From positions 1-64,000 of the IMG/VR virus record IMGVR_UViG_3300005529_000026: a stretch of DNA of 64,000 nt. The stretch is one strand, 5' to 3'. How positions within the stretch are numbered: position 1 is the stretch's first letter; every line of letters starts with the position of its first letter. The notes beneath the pieces are model-generated. The model worked only from the letters and a program-made list of their open reading frames with translations, did not search any database and had not been told where the DNA came from. The DNA comes from a virus. The translations under genes and the position numbers were made by a program. Of this stretch, positions 31,201 to 39,095 are shown piece after piece.

Positions 31201-33720
31201 CCCGTCGTCACTAGCGCGAGTGGCAAGATTCAGTCGCCCACGCAGGCGCTGTTTTCGTTCACAATTCCCAGCACGGATTACCAAGACATTTATCGTCTCG
31301 TAATTCGTCGCCTAGACAACACCGGCACGAACGCGGTTGAAACCGTGTACGACCAGTTGTGGGATGGCTTTACGTTCAAGCAGGTGAATCTGGTTGGCGT
31401 TCCGGGCGACCCGAACGGTAACCCGTTCACACAAAATGAGTGGTTTGACATCTCTACGGTGAACTTGCTGGGAGAGTTTGACACTCCGGTAAAGTTGCAC
31501 TTGACTGTTGCAGCGCCGGTCGTAACGGCGATTGCGATTGACCAAGACAACAACCTGATTGAATGGGATTGGACGGGACAAGCTGACTCGTTTGATTTAC
31601 AGATTGACTCAACCGGCACTGGCACTTTTACGACAAATGAGATTGACCTGACTGGGGCTAAAGGTCTGCTTGACCATACGCTCACGCTAGGTTCTAGACT
31701 TATTCGAGATGCGTTCGACATCCGCATTCGCGGAGTAAACGGCTTCGGAGTCGGTAACTGGCTCTCGCTTCACAGCGATGGCGTAGTGCCACAAAATGTT
31801 CTGAGCGCTCAGGTATCACAAGAAGGTCTAAACGTAGACGGTCACTGGTACAGTGTTCTGAATTTTGTCTGGACTGTTCCAACGTCGGACACACAGTTTG
31901 CAGGTATCAACATCTACGTCCGGCAGACTGCGCCCGGCCCGAACGGTGCTGGACAGTTCACAAGTCAATGGAAGTCGTTCTTGACCAAGCGTAAGGACGT
32001 TACGCAGTGGCGTGAGCGCCTAGAAAAAACCGGAGAGACGGTTCAGTTCGCTTTCGTCAGCTATGACAATGAAGGCTTTGAAAAGCGTATTGCGGTATCG
32101 CCGCAAGTTGGTGGAATCGTTCTAGATGCTCTAGATACGCCCCCCGCTATTCCTGTGGCCCTGAACGGTCGCGGCGAGGCCAAGCGGCACTTCATTCAGT
32201 GGAACGAGAATACCGAGACTGACATCGCCGGTTATGAGTTGTGGTCAGCGCCTGAAACTGAGGCGGCATTACCGCCCGGAGGCTCATGGACGCTCATCTA
32301 CACAACGCAAGCTGCGCCTAAGACGACTTCAGGGTTGCAAACGTACATCAACTCTGCAAAGCCTGACGAAGGGAAAAAGTACGCTGTTCGTGCGTTCGAT
32401 AAAGGGCAGAACTACTCCGGCTTTACGTCACCACTACTGATTCGAGCGCTGCTCGACATCTCTGATGGCGACAACCTGCTAGCAAACGGTAATTTTCAGC
32501 AATGGGATAGAACAGATGGTTCTGTTTCCGTGGCGACGTTTTATACGTTTACCGGAACCGGCACTGCTTCATTCCAAAGCAATGCTCACACTGGCGGCAA
32601 GTACGCACAGCAAATCGTCGCTGCGCCGGGGCAGACAGCGCGTATCACTTCATCTCTAGGAAAGATTAGCGCCGGGCAGATTTATATTGCTGGGCAGCTA
32701 ATCTGGGACAGCATCGTTGACGTTACAGCCGTTTCAGAGTTTGGGTGGAACTTCTATGATTACGCGGGAAACCTCGTAGCTACGTGTTCCACTGGCTTGA
32801 AGGGCACAGGATTCAACGGGCAAGCGCTCGGAGAGTATTACGTCTGGTTCATTGCGCCGCAAGCGAGTGATTCGGTTCTCAGCACGGCTACCGGTCAGTT
32901 CTCGATAAGCTGGTTGAGCGCCGTAACTCCTGTGTTCTGTTCGCTATATTCCGGCCTGAATAACGGCTCTGGAAGCACGTACACGCGGCAATATGGCAGG
33001 CTAGCTTTAGGGCAGGCTAAGAACGCAGCAACAAATGCTCCGTTCGGCACTCCTATCTCATCCACGGTTATTTTCACTCCCAGCACAACCTCGGTTAGTT
33101 GGAGCAGTGGAACTGTGGTAATGGGAGGCTCTCAATCGAGCTTGCAGACATACAGCGTCAACTCTGGCTCGTTTAGCCCGCTGACACAAGCGACAACGTA
33201 CATCGCGTATCTAGACTTCAAGACGTTACCAACGCCTACTGTGAAGTTCACCAGCAGCCTCAGCGGGCTGCAAGGCGATGCGAACGTTTTCCTAGGCGCG
33301 TTTACAACTGCTTTGACAACTCCTTCGGCCCCGACGTTGAACACGACGGCGCAAACCAGCGCTCCGAGTGCAACGTATTCGGTGAAGGTGCAGACGTGCT
33401 ATGCATTGACCCGCGATGCGGGTAGCGCATTGTCGGCTGCTGCCAGCGTTAACTGCTCTGCCGGGCAGACATTCATTGTGTCTCCTCCTTCCACAGGTGA
33501 TGCTCTTTACACGCACTACGACGTGTATGTGGGTGGATTGCTGGTAACGCCTTCTCCGATTCCGAAATCAATGGCGTACACGCACAACGCTTTGCTCAGT
33601 TCGTCCAATGACGGGACAGTGGTAGCCCCGGTTGGCTCGGTTGGCGGCGGCGGCAGTACAGGGCTAGGAGACGGTACGACAAAGCAGACGGTGTTTAGAG
33701 CGCCGTCCGGTGGCATGTAA
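28252..33720 (+). CDS. Tail-tip/central fibre protein with fibronectin-like domains
   Basis: 1822 residues. Residues 1 to about 250 (LTFNITQGGVTRDYRKYIYG, then a Tyr/Trp beta domain with FSDVVKEFSDSSNYTFWAKN) resemble the hub domain of tail-tip proteins. The middle has lectin- or sandwich-like beta domains. Several stretches fit fibronectin type III-like modules (for example VQALELASWTSTQLSFNTNV, then HFIQWNENTETDIAGYELWS). The C terminus ends in a Gly-rich segment (GGGGSTGLGDGTTKQTVFRA) suited to trimerisation. Likely host-recognition and tail-opening protein. A strong terminator follows. Confidence 0.85.
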   Translation: MLTFNITQGGVTRDYRKYIYGQPVKMDSKNDPKLLDFQLVPLDGSFVKPTRGAYVSITTDTYGLWYTGYITNDPELIYLGSKNNAPVWGYVLKATSDEYALNQQPLGIMPPFINTTQGEILRKLVQRLDPNGLFNPASIWDGQKVARYKVDPAKKFSDVVKEFSDSSNYTFWAKNHVLFFQQIDALSSPLTLNGNSKHFTPSNLRIAPSDDRIINDAIVLGDIEPQSLVREYHVSDGFTGRFPLSFAPYGVDSTLLLDDDFSNSAIDTQKWTVNDLPNNYLQVSNGYLNALGGPNDGTYSVHLDSASLIPLEGYLRLTHGEYDFVSASDGVIASIWSQSVNPALTGCVYGIKVNKSGANTVLNPIAGGSVDGGSSLTVNYAHRYIFRTIITSVKEQRLLNDYAYRNADGTIGRFSDGGSSAAVDVQTIITEIDPSTADIIGTTTWNHTVSLSSAQMYAYYVPVVTNDLHLSLTGITVSTPTQAQLSLLAKAANSPFYTGAYQAKVVGPNEIDSFDGQAPVATITDSNNGAVTRSSQLGTPQWNPGAAALTFFKNSINQTTDIPPTGTIIRLVYRRAGASVARVQAAASINAEAAAWGDSGIRSVTRNDLTPRPRNSRECEMAAGAIVNDRSYQHYTGTYTQHSGYEFSTEPTSGTLLKFLNMPASFPSVQAEEISSVRSTLLLAKKELIQHELTFNAPDRVRQLLTEFAKPTDVFTPQDTAEVPQYIEPTGVLGAAPDDVQALELASWTSTQLSFNTNVAAPSGGGFEVRWTDESWGADDAKNLITRTSSQTFNVPRVSRNSIIFVKAYDVRNNLLWSEDLTQAAWTKTQCNVTKTTETNPDGDKGIISTVNFNGGNVVAVVQQATSVAASGKQFAFSVSMKGAAGTSVTVRVSNGTTNVVNTSVPMTGNWMRKTFSGTFGAVSGNITVHLQYQGSPAYSLKVTRASLELRLTETVYCKTNSAVYGANSRFAAVSRVQFPLLAPVVTSASGKIQSPTQALFSFTIPSTDYQDIYRLVIRRLDNTGTNAVETVYDQLWDGFTFKQVNLVGVPGDPNGNPFTQNEWFDISTVNLLGEFDTPVKLHLTVAAPVVTAIAIDQDNNLIEWDWTGQADSFDLQIDSTGTGTFTTNEIDLTGAKGLLDHTLTLGSRLIRDAFDIRIRGVNGFGVGNWLSLHSDGVVPQNVLSAQVSQEGLNVDGHWYSVLNFVWTVPTSDTQFAGINIYVRQTAPGPNGAGQFTSQWKSFLTKRKDVTQWRERLEKTGETVQFAFVSYDNEGFEKRIAVSPQVGGIVLDALDTPPAIPVALNGRGEAKRHFIQWNENTETDIAGYELWSAPETEAALPPGGSWTLIYTTQAAPKTTSGLQTYINSAKPDEGKKYAVRAFDKGQNYSGFTSPLLIRALLDISDGDNLLANGNFQQWDRTDGSVSVATFYTFTGTGTASFQSNAHTGGKYAQQIVAAPGQTARITSSLGKISAGQIYIAGQLIWDSIVDVTAVSEFGWNFYDYAGNLVATCSTGLKGTGFNGQALGEYYVWFIAPQASDSVLSTATGQFSISWLSAVTPVFCSLYSGLNNGSGSTYTRQYGRLALGQAKNAATNAPFGTPISSTVIFTPSTTSVSWSSGTVVMGGSQSSLQTYSVNSGSFSPLTQATTYIAYLDFKTLPTPTVKFTSSLSGLQGDANVFLGAFTTALTTPSAPTLNTTAQTSAPSATYSVKVQTCYALTRDAGSALSAAASVNCSAGQTFIVSPPSTGDALYTHYDVYVGGLLVTPSPIPKSMAYTHNALLSSSNDGTVVAPVGSVGGGGSTGLGDGTTKQTVFRAPSGGM

Positions 33721-33741
33721 GAGATTCTTAGAAAGGGAGAG

Positions 33742-33775
33742 AGGGCGCTTAACAATAGCGCCCTTTTTCTTTTTG
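33742..33775 (+). terminator. Intrinsic terminator after the tail-tip gene
   Basis: AGGGCGC-ttaacaata-GCGCCCT followed by TTTTCTTTTT. A 7-bp stem with a long T-rich tail; the next gene starts at its end. Confidence 0.9.
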
Positions 33776-33779
33776 GCCT

Positions 33780-34070
33780 ATGGCATACGAACTCGAACTG
33801 ATTCAGCACACAATAGACGAAAAGACACATCATCATCACTTAATTGTGCAGCTTGTCGAGCTTGATGTGAACGGGAACGAAATAGGCCGTGGTGAGGTTT
33901 ACCAGCGCAGTTTCAATCTCCCTAACGCCGAAGACGGCTTTGATTTTGACGGCGAATTCACGGCTCTCAAGGCGCTCCTAGCTGAGCGCTACGGACGTGT
34001 CAAAAAGCATACCGACACCCTGCACAAGGCTTTCAAGAAACATTTCCGAAATAAGAAGGACAAGAATTAA
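33780..34070 (+). CDS. Hypothetical small protein
   Basis: 96 residues. N-terminal strand set (AYELELIQHTIDEKTHHHHL), an acidic middle (NAEDGFDFDGEF) and a strongly basic C terminus (KHTDTLHKAFKKHFRNKKDK). ATG at the end of the terminator; no clear ribosome site. Located among distal tail genes; no function recognised. Confidence 0.6.
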   Translation: MAYELELIQHTIDEKTHHHHLIVQLVELDVNGNEIGRGEVYQRSFNLPNAEDGFDFDGEFTALKALLAERYGRVKKHTDTLHKAFKKHFRNKKDKN

Positions 34071-34071
34071 C

Positions 34072-34533
34072 ATGGCAAGGCTACCTTTCGTTGTAACTAC
34101 CACTTCAGAAATCGCTACCGGCTCCGGCGCGGATAAGACTGTTCTACAGATTAACGCCCCGACAAATCAGCGTGTGGCGGTGAAGTCGGTTGAGATTACG
34201 TTCAAGGGCACCGACCCTAGCGCTACTCCCATTCTCGTCAAGCTCTGCCAACAGACCGCCGCGACCGGCTCAGGTTCGTCTGCGTCGAATACCCCGGCCA
34301 AAGAAGACCCCGGCATTAGCACGAGCATCCAGACGACCGGAAAGCAGGGCTACACTTCAGAACCTACCGGCACGGTCATCGTGCGCCAATGGGAAGTTCA
34401 CCCGCAGGCGGGTCTACTGTACTCGTTTCCTTTGGGAGATGAAGTTGTGGTTCCCGGCGGCGGTGCTCTGGGTATTGTTGTAAACGCTGCTGCATCAGTC
34501 AGTTGCGCTCCCTTATTCCGCTGCGAGGAGTAA
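34072..34533 (+). CDS. Beta-rich virion protein, hypothetical
   Basis: 153 residues from ATG 34072 (AAGAAGGAC upstream). Repeated strands (RLPFVVTTTSEIATGSGADK, then NQRVAVKSVEITFKGTDPSA, then EVVVPGGGALGIVVNAAASV). The ending with a Gly-rich turn and short hydrophobic strand resembles small particle or tail accessory proteins. Followed closely by two further beta-rich genes, probably a distal-tail set. Confidence 0.6.
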   Translation: MARLPFVVTTTSEIATGSGADKTVLQINAPTNQRVAVKSVEITFKGTDPSATPILVKLCQQTAATGSGSSASNTPAKEDPGISTSIQTTGKQGYTSEPTGTVIVRQWEVHPQAGLLYSFPLGDEVVVPGGGALGIVVNAAASVSCAPLFRCEE

Positions 34534-34540
34534 TTTCTAG

Positions 34541-35455
34541 ATGGCTAGCAGTACAAAGACGGCCTCAACAGTATCGCAAACAAATCCGTCACCGTCATTT
34601 TCATTTGTGTCGTGGACTAACCTCACGAATGGGCGCGTCATCGGGGACAGTCAATACGCCACAGCCGCTTTGAATTCTGCTGGTGGATTAGGGCCGAATC
34701 AATCCTATTATTACAACTGGGAGTCATTCGGTTTTTCTATTCCTTCCAACGCCACTATCCAAGGTATAGAAGCCACAATAGTAGCCAAGAGAACCGCTGG
34801 ATGTACTGGTTTTTACGGCAACGTGTGGCTAGAGACCTCTCCGTTGACGGGTACACCTAAAGGCATTTTGCTTAGTGGCGGGAACATCACGACAACTGAT
34901 ACGACTTCGGTATTTGGTGGTTCGGCATATCTGTGGAGCACAACATGGACGCCGGGTGAAATCGGGGTGATTGCACTTCGATGCTCGGTCAATTGCGACA
35001 CCGGCTCCGGCACGTTCTCCCTAGATGGTGCTAGCCTCACAGTTTATTACACACTGCCTCGCCCCGGACAACCGCCAAAGATTTTCAAGCAGACGCGGTA
35101 CGCGGGAGACATGCGCAGTGGCGCTAGGGTAATTCGCGCCCAGTATTTAACTACAACCGGCATTGACCAGAACAGAACTCGCACGGCGACTCGCGGGCCG
35201 CAATTCCCGCGTCTTGTGAAAGCGATTGGTGGAACGGTACAGAACTTCTTCAAGCTGAATGCGGTATTTACAGCGCCTACGAAGCAAATCTATTTGAAGT
35301 CCGTGGGCATTCTTACCGGCGGTACAACGCAGGTTTATTTCAAGAAGTTTGTAGCGGGCATGACGCAAATCTTTTACCGTACGTTAGGCGCTTCGACGGC
35401 TTACACTAGCCAGAGTTTCAGGCAAGTAAGGAAGCGCGTGTACGGCGGGCGCTAA
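34541..35455 (+). CDS. Putative distal tail or fibre protein
   Basis: 304 residues. Residues about 1-175 form a jelly-roll or lectin-like domain (YYYNWESFGFSIPSNATIQG, then SLDGASLTVYYTLPRPGQPP). The remainder is basic, with repeated short strands (TKQIYLKSVGILTGGTTQVY, then GMTQIFYRTLGASTAYTSQS). It could bind a polysaccharide receptor. Assignment is from fold impression and position only. Confidence 0.6.
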   Translation: MASSTKTASTVSQTNPSPSFSFVSWTNLTNGRVIGDSQYATAALNSAGGLGPNQSYYYNWESFGFSIPSNATIQGIEATIVAKRTAGCTGFYGNVWLETSPLTGTPKGILLSGGNITTTDTTSVFGGSAYLWSTTWTPGEIGVIALRCSVNCDTGSGTFSLDGASLTVYYTLPRPGQPPKIFKQTRYAGDMRSGARVIRAQYLTTTGIDQNRTRTATRGPQFPRLVKAIGGTVQNFFKLNAVFTAPTKQIYLKSVGILTGGTTQVYFKKFVAGMTQIFYRTLGASTAYTSQSFRQVRKRVYGGR

Positions 35456-35468
35456 CAAGGATTAACAC

Positions 35469-35930
35469 ATGGCACAATTTGGCTTTTATCAGGACACATC
35501 GAGTGCGCCTGATTTCACAAAACCGATTAACGTTGGCACGCCGCTCACGCAGTCTATTGACATTGACGCTGGCGGCGTGGTCACCCAGCGCATCTGGTTC
35601 GGCAGCGACCAGTCGAGCCAGCAGGTGCAAGACAATGCTAGCCCCGGTGTGGCACAAATCACGGTTTCTATCGTGGACGCCACAGCCGGAAACACCAACC
35701 CTACAACGCGCTTCAAGCTGTTTAAGGGCAACAGCCCGCCCGCTGATTGGAATACGGTCACGGCAGGCGCGTCAATCAATCTCGGCACATCGGTAGTAGG
35801 TGGTGCCGGGAACGCTGTATCCATTTGGGTGCAGTACACTGGGCCTGCCAATGAAAATAGCGGCAGTCCCATTACCTACACCGACTTGTCGTTCCAAACC
35901 AATACTCTGCGGCAGGTAGCTTTCCCGTAA
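35469..35930 (+). CDS. Small beta-sandwich virion protein
   Basis: 153 residues: strand-rich, Gly/Asp/Asn turns (SIDIDAGGVVTQRIWFGSDQ, then PGVAQITVSIVDATAGNTNP, then ITYTDLSFQTNTLRQVAF). It looks like a single immunoglobulin-like or carbohydrate-binding domain. ATG after AAGGA. Last virion-type gene before the membrane gene at 35950. Confidence 0.6.
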   Translation: MAQFGFYQDTSSAPDFTKPINVGTPLTQSIDIDAGGVVTQRIWFGSDQSSQQVQDNASPGVAQITVSIVDATAGNTNPTTRFKLFKGNSPPADWNTVTAGASINLGTSVVGGAGNAVSIWVQYTGPANENSGSPITYTDLSFQTNTLRQVAFP

Positions 35931-35949
35931 TATTTTGAAGTGAGGCAGC

Positions 35950-36279
35950 TTGCAAGTGGCTGACGCAACACCTTTTCTAGATAAAGTGACGAAGATAGGG
36001 TCGTTCGGTTCGTTCGTTCTGGCAGCCGCCCTCATGGTCAGTAGCTTCGTGGGCAAGAATGCCGTGAACGCGCAGACTGTGCAGACGAACACCCAAACGA
36101 TTCAGGAATTAAGGCACCAACTTGACGTGCTGCAACAGCAAGTTTCTCAGCAGCAAGTCATTGCAAACGAGGTTAGAAACGTGAAAGAGCAGGTCGTGCA
36201 GACCAACAGCGGCTTGAACCGATTGTCTGACGAACTGCATGCGTGGCAGCGCGAGGAGCGCCGCCTGCATTCGCACTAA
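35950..36279 (+). CDS. Membrane-anchored coiled-coil protein, spanin-like
   Basis: About 109 residues (TTG 35950 or GTG 35956; GAGG upstream). One N-terminal membrane span (GSFGSFVLAAALMVSSFVG, about 17-36) followed by a Gln-rich coiled coil (QTIQELRHQLDVLQQQVSQQ). This is the layout of inner-membrane spanins or of small tail/lysis accessory proteins. A similar, larger protein lies at 39480. Its role in lysis is inferred. Confidence 0.55.
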   Translation: MQVADATPFLDKVTKIGSFGSFVLAAALMVSSFVGKNAVNAQTVQTNTQTIQELRHQLDVLQQQVSQQQVIANEVRNVKEQVVQTNSGLNRLSDELHAWQREERRLHSH

Positions 36280-36280
36280 T

Positions 36281-36300
36281 ATCCTAGACATTCCTAGGAT
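36281..36300. repeat. Inverted repeat after the membrane gene
   Basis: ATCCTAG (36281-36287) and CTAGGAT (36294-36300) separated by six bases. It sits just upstream of the 36315 promoter; it could be an operator or a weak terminator (no T-run). Confidence 0.4.
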
Positions 36301-36314
36301 GCCAAGAATTGTGC

Positions 36315-36343
36315 TTGACATACAAGTAAGTTCGCGGTATACT
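36315..36343 (+). promoter_or_regulatory. Sigma70-type promoter for the 36.4-41 kb genes
   Basis: TTGACA (36315-36320), 17-bp spacer, TATACT (36338-36343). The -35 is within CTTGACATACAAG, matching the polymerase promoter's CTTGACATGCAAG. It marks the start of a separate plus-strand transcription unit. Confidence 0.85.
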
Positions 36344-36374
36344 AATCTCATAATCGAATAACGATTTGCCCTTC

Positions 36375-36418
36375 AGGGGCGTAGCCGACGTGTATATCGC
36401 TGCGCCCCTATTGTTTTC
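36375..36418 (+). promoter_or_regulatory. Leader hairpin, attenuator-like
   Basis: AGGGGCG (36375-36381) pairs with CGCCCCT (36403-36409), with an inner AGC/GCT step, followed by ATTGTTTTC. It begins about 25 nt into the predicted transcript and ends just before the ribosome site of the 36429 gene, so it can act as terminator or RNA-stability element. Confidence 0.55.
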
Positions 36419-36428
36419 GGGAGACCCT

Positions 36429-37580
36429 TTGACCAAGCGCCTTTCGCAAGAAGAAAAGACCAACCGGCTTATTGAACGCCTGAAGCTGGATAATGAACAG
36501 CTTCGTGCTCTCAATAAGAAGCTCAGTCGCAACCGTGGGATGGCATTTGAACAGGTCGTTGACCAGTTTAAGGAAGTCCTTTCGGGAGACGGGTTTAAGA
36601 ACTTCACGGTTAGGCCAGTTTACCTCCCCAAGCACAAGCCTCTTTCCAAGTCGGTGTTTGACGCCGACCACTCGGAAATTGCAACGCTCCTTTTGAGCGA
36701 CCTGCATTTCGGTGAGGACATCCGGCCTGAAGAATCAAACGGCATCAACAAATACAACTCTATCATCGGGGCAAACCGCCTCTGGCACGTTATAAGCAAA
36801 TTCAAGCGTATCGTTCGTGGGCACCAGTCAATGTACCGCGTCGAGAAGATTTGGGTTCCTATCCTAGGTGACCTAATTAGCGGTTCACATATTCCTGAAC
36901 TAGCGCTTACGAATGACTTGCTTGACGCTCCCAGCGCAGTGCTGGCTGCTCGTCTCCTCATCATCGCCATCATTGAGCTAAAGACATTAGGACTGCCCAT
37001 CGAGATTGACTGCATTGTGGGCAACCACGGTCGCATGCTTCTGAAGATGCCTGCCAAGCGGCAGGCAGAGCAGAGCTTCGATTGGATGGTGTACTGCATG
37101 CTTGAGCAAGAGTTTGCGAACGATTCACAAGTGAAAGTCCGAATCCACACCGGCCAGTTTGGAGTCGTGGAGCAATTCGGTCATCGCATTGTCATCGAGC
37201 ACGGCATCGCAGTAGCAAGCGGAAAAGAGCGCGAGCTTGAAAGCGCCATTCGAGACATCTTCGATAGCCCGATATATCGCAAGGCAACGAAGATGGAAGG
37301 AACATCCGTTGATTACGTCATCATTGGCAACATGCACCAAGCCAAGGATGGCGAGCGGTATATGGTCAATGGTTGTCTGCCCGGCTCGAACGAGTACGGC
37401 CTGTCCCTTCGACTAGACCCTATCGGCGCAATCCAGCAGATGTTCGGCATTAGCCGTAAGCGAATTCCTAGCTGGCATTACCCGCTCGATGTTTCGGATG
37501 TTCTTGACGGGGACGATGAAAACTCGATGGTGGAATTTGCAAAGCAGTTTATGGCGGTTCACGGTAGAGGCCGCCTCTAA
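36429..37580 (+). CDS. Metallophosphoesterase
   Basis: About 383 residues from TTG 36429, chosen because CGGGAG lies six bases upstream and the longer frame begins in the leader hairpin. After an N-terminal coiled coil (KTNRLIERLKLDNEQLRALN) comes the calcineurin-like metal site: LLLSDLHFGE, ILGDLISG, VGNHGR, EHGIA and GNMHQA, in the usual order. Such enzymes cut phosphodiesters or phosphomonoesters with two metal ions; substrates range from DNA ends to nucleotides. A role in DNA end processing or nucleotide turnover is plausible but unproven. Confidence 0.9.
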   Translation: MTKRLSQEEKTNRLIERLKLDNEQLRALNKKLSRNRGMAFEQVVDQFKEVLSGDGFKNFTVRPVYLPKHKPLSKSVFDADHSEIATLLLSDLHFGEDIRPEESNGINKYNSIIGANRLWHVISKFKRIVRGHQSMYRVEKIWVPILGDLISGSHIPELALTNDLLDAPSAVLAARLLIIAIIELKTLGLPIEIDCIVGNHGRMLLKMPAKRQAEQSFDWMVYCMLEQEFANDSQVKVRIHTGQFGVVEQFGHRIVIEHGIAVASGKERELESAIRDIFDSPIYRKATKMEGTSVDYVIIGNMHQAKDGERYMVNGCLPGSNEYGLSLRLDPIGAIQQMFGISRKRIPSWHYPLDVSDVLDGDDENSMVEFAKQFMAVHGRGRL

Positions 37581-37583
37581 GTC

Positions 37584-37592
37584 GTAGACAAG
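37584..37592 (+). repeat. Intergenic GTAGACAAG element, copy 4
   Basis: Three bases (gtc) after the metallophosphoesterase stop TAA (37578-37580), and about 12 bases before the next ATG. The flank TAAgtcGTAGACAAG is identical to copy 1. Confidence 0.6.
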
Positions 37593-37604
37593 CAATGGAG
37601 TGGC

Positions 37605-38279
37605 ATGAGTAATTTAGACCAGACAATCATCGTTGGCTTTGGCTACAAGGCACGGCGTGGCAAGGACACAGCTACGCAGGCGATTGTGGAGCGATTCAAA
37701 GGTGAATACGACGTTCGCCGGTACGCCTTCGCAGATGAGCTAAAGCGAGAAGTCAACCAAGCGGCGGAAGCAGCCGGGGGTATGTGGCAACTGTACTGGA
37801 AGATGCGCGAAAGCGGTCAGCTTCCTAGCAGCGTTGCGTTTGATACCAATCCCGACATGACCGACCCGCTCTGCCCGTTGGGAAAGCAGAGACAGCTTTT
37901 GCAGTGGTGGGGAACGGAGTATCGCCGCGCCCAGTACAAGGACTACTGGGTATACCGCCTAGAACAGCGCCTAGAACTGGAACAGCCCAAGTTTGCCCTA
38001 ATTTCGGACTTGCGCTTTCCTAACGAGTGGGCGTGGATAAAGAAAAACCTAGGTAAAACCGTTCGCCTCGACCGCGTTGGTTTCGATGACGCCGCGCACG
38101 GAACGAATGCAGGCCACATCTCTGAACACGCACTGGATGGCTTTGAGTTTGACTACGCCCTCGCTGTGCCGGATGGAGATGTTGAAGAACTGAAGCGCCG
38201 TGCAATTACCACGTTTGAGGAAATTGTGGCGTGTTACCAGATGCCAACTTTCGAGTTGGAATTTGAAGTACAGGGCTAA
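37605..38279 (+). CDS. Deoxynucleoside monophosphate kinase-like P-loop protein
   Basis: 224 residues. P-loop IIVGFGYKARRGKDTATQAI (about residues 8-27) with the GxxxxGKD form of phage dNMP kinases (T4/T5 type). FALISDLRFPNEWAWIKKNL is the second signature (catalytic Asp/Arg). It would phosphorylate dNMPs to dNDPs with ATP, complementing ThyX and RNR. Located in the plus-strand accessory block. Confidence 0.85.
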   Translation: MSNLDQTIIVGFGYKARRGKDTATQAIVERFKGEYDVRRYAFADELKREVNQAAEAAGGMWQLYWKMRESGQLPSSVAFDTNPDMTDPLCPLGKQRQLLQWWGTEYRRAQYKDYWVYRLEQRLELEQPKFALISDLRFPNEWAWIKKNLGKTVRLDRVGFDDAAHGTNAGHISEHALDGFEFDYALAVPDGDVEELKRRAITTFEEIVACYQMPTFELEFEVQG

Positions 38280-38285
38280 AGCAAC

Positions 38286-38468
38286 ATGGCAAAGCAGAAA
38301 CCTCTTGCGGTTTATCACAGCGGCTCTTTTAAGCAGGACATGCGGGCATACGGATGCGACCGCATGAGCCGCGACCCAATTTATCGGGATGCAGTTCACC
38401 AAGCAATCAACGAGCGCCGGGCGGCTGAGCGAGCGGCAAGGGAGGCTGCGAAAGTTGCAGACCAGTAA
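38286..38468 (+). CDS. Hypothetical small basic protein
   Basis: 60 residues. N-terminal AKQKPLAVYHSGSFKQDMRA, then an Arg/Ala-rich helix (NERRAAERAAREAAKVADQ). ATG six bases after the kinase stop. The next gene starts directly at its stop. No family recognised. Confidence 0.6.
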   Translation: MAKQKPLAVYHSGSFKQDMRAYGCDRMSRDPIYRDAVHQAINERRAAERAAREAAKVADQ

Positions 38469-39095
38469 ATGCTACGCAGTCTGGGCCTCTTAGTAAGTCT
38501 TGCATTTTTAGCATCGGTGTTGCTGGTAGCGGCCACTAAGCCGTTACCAGCATTCATCAAGGCAACACACAAATTAACTTTTCAAGATGGAGGAGTCTGC
38601 TCTGGCACGGCTGTAGGGCCACACGCAATTCTTACAGCCACTCACTGCGAGGTTAGTACAGGACAATCGCTGCTAATCGGCTCGACACGAGTGCAGATTG
38701 TTGGCGTCATGCGCGACGGTAGCGACCATACGCTCCTTCTTATCAAAGGAGCTAGCCTAACGGACGTAGTGACCGTTGAGCAAAGAACTCTGGCTGTTGG
38801 AGAGTCTATTCGCATGGTGGGAAACCCCGGAGGATTGGAACAGATGTTCCGCAGAGGGTACATCATGGGCGGGACAACCGACAGCGAGGGCGAGCGCTTG
38901 ATAGTGCTAGACATTAACGGTTTCCCCGGCGACTCAGGCGCGGGCCTTATTGACGCGGCTGGGCATGTGGTGGGAGTCATAAGTCTAATTCACACTGAAT
39001 GGCGAGATGACCCCTGCTCCTGCATGATGAAGACAATGGCAGCGTTCCCGCTAGCATTCAGCCAGCAGCAGATTCAGAAGGCGAGAGTATTTTGA
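38469..39095 (+). CDS. Secreted trypsin-like (S1) serine protease
   Basis: 208 residues. Signal sequence LGLLVSLAFLASVLLVAA, then a chym trypsin-type domain with the full triad: His59 in AILTATHC, Asp86 in RDGSDHTLLLIK and Ser156 in GFPGDSGAGLID; Cys44-Cys60 flank the His as in the family. It would act in the periplasm or outside the cell. A cellular-type exported protease in a phage genome is unusual; it might cut a host surface protein, modify lysis or exclude other phages. Translation of the next gene overlaps its stop. Confidence 0.88.
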   Translation: MLRSLGLLVSLAFLASVLLVAATKPLPAFIKATHKLTFQDGGVCSGTAVGPHAILTATHCEVSTGQSLLIGSTRVQIVGVMRDGSDHTLLLIKGASLTDVVTVEQRTLAVGESIRMVGNPGGLEQMFRRGYIMGGTTDSEGERLIVLDINGFPGDSGAGLIDAAGHVVGVISLIHTEWRDDPCSCMMKTMAAFPLAFSQQQIQKARVF

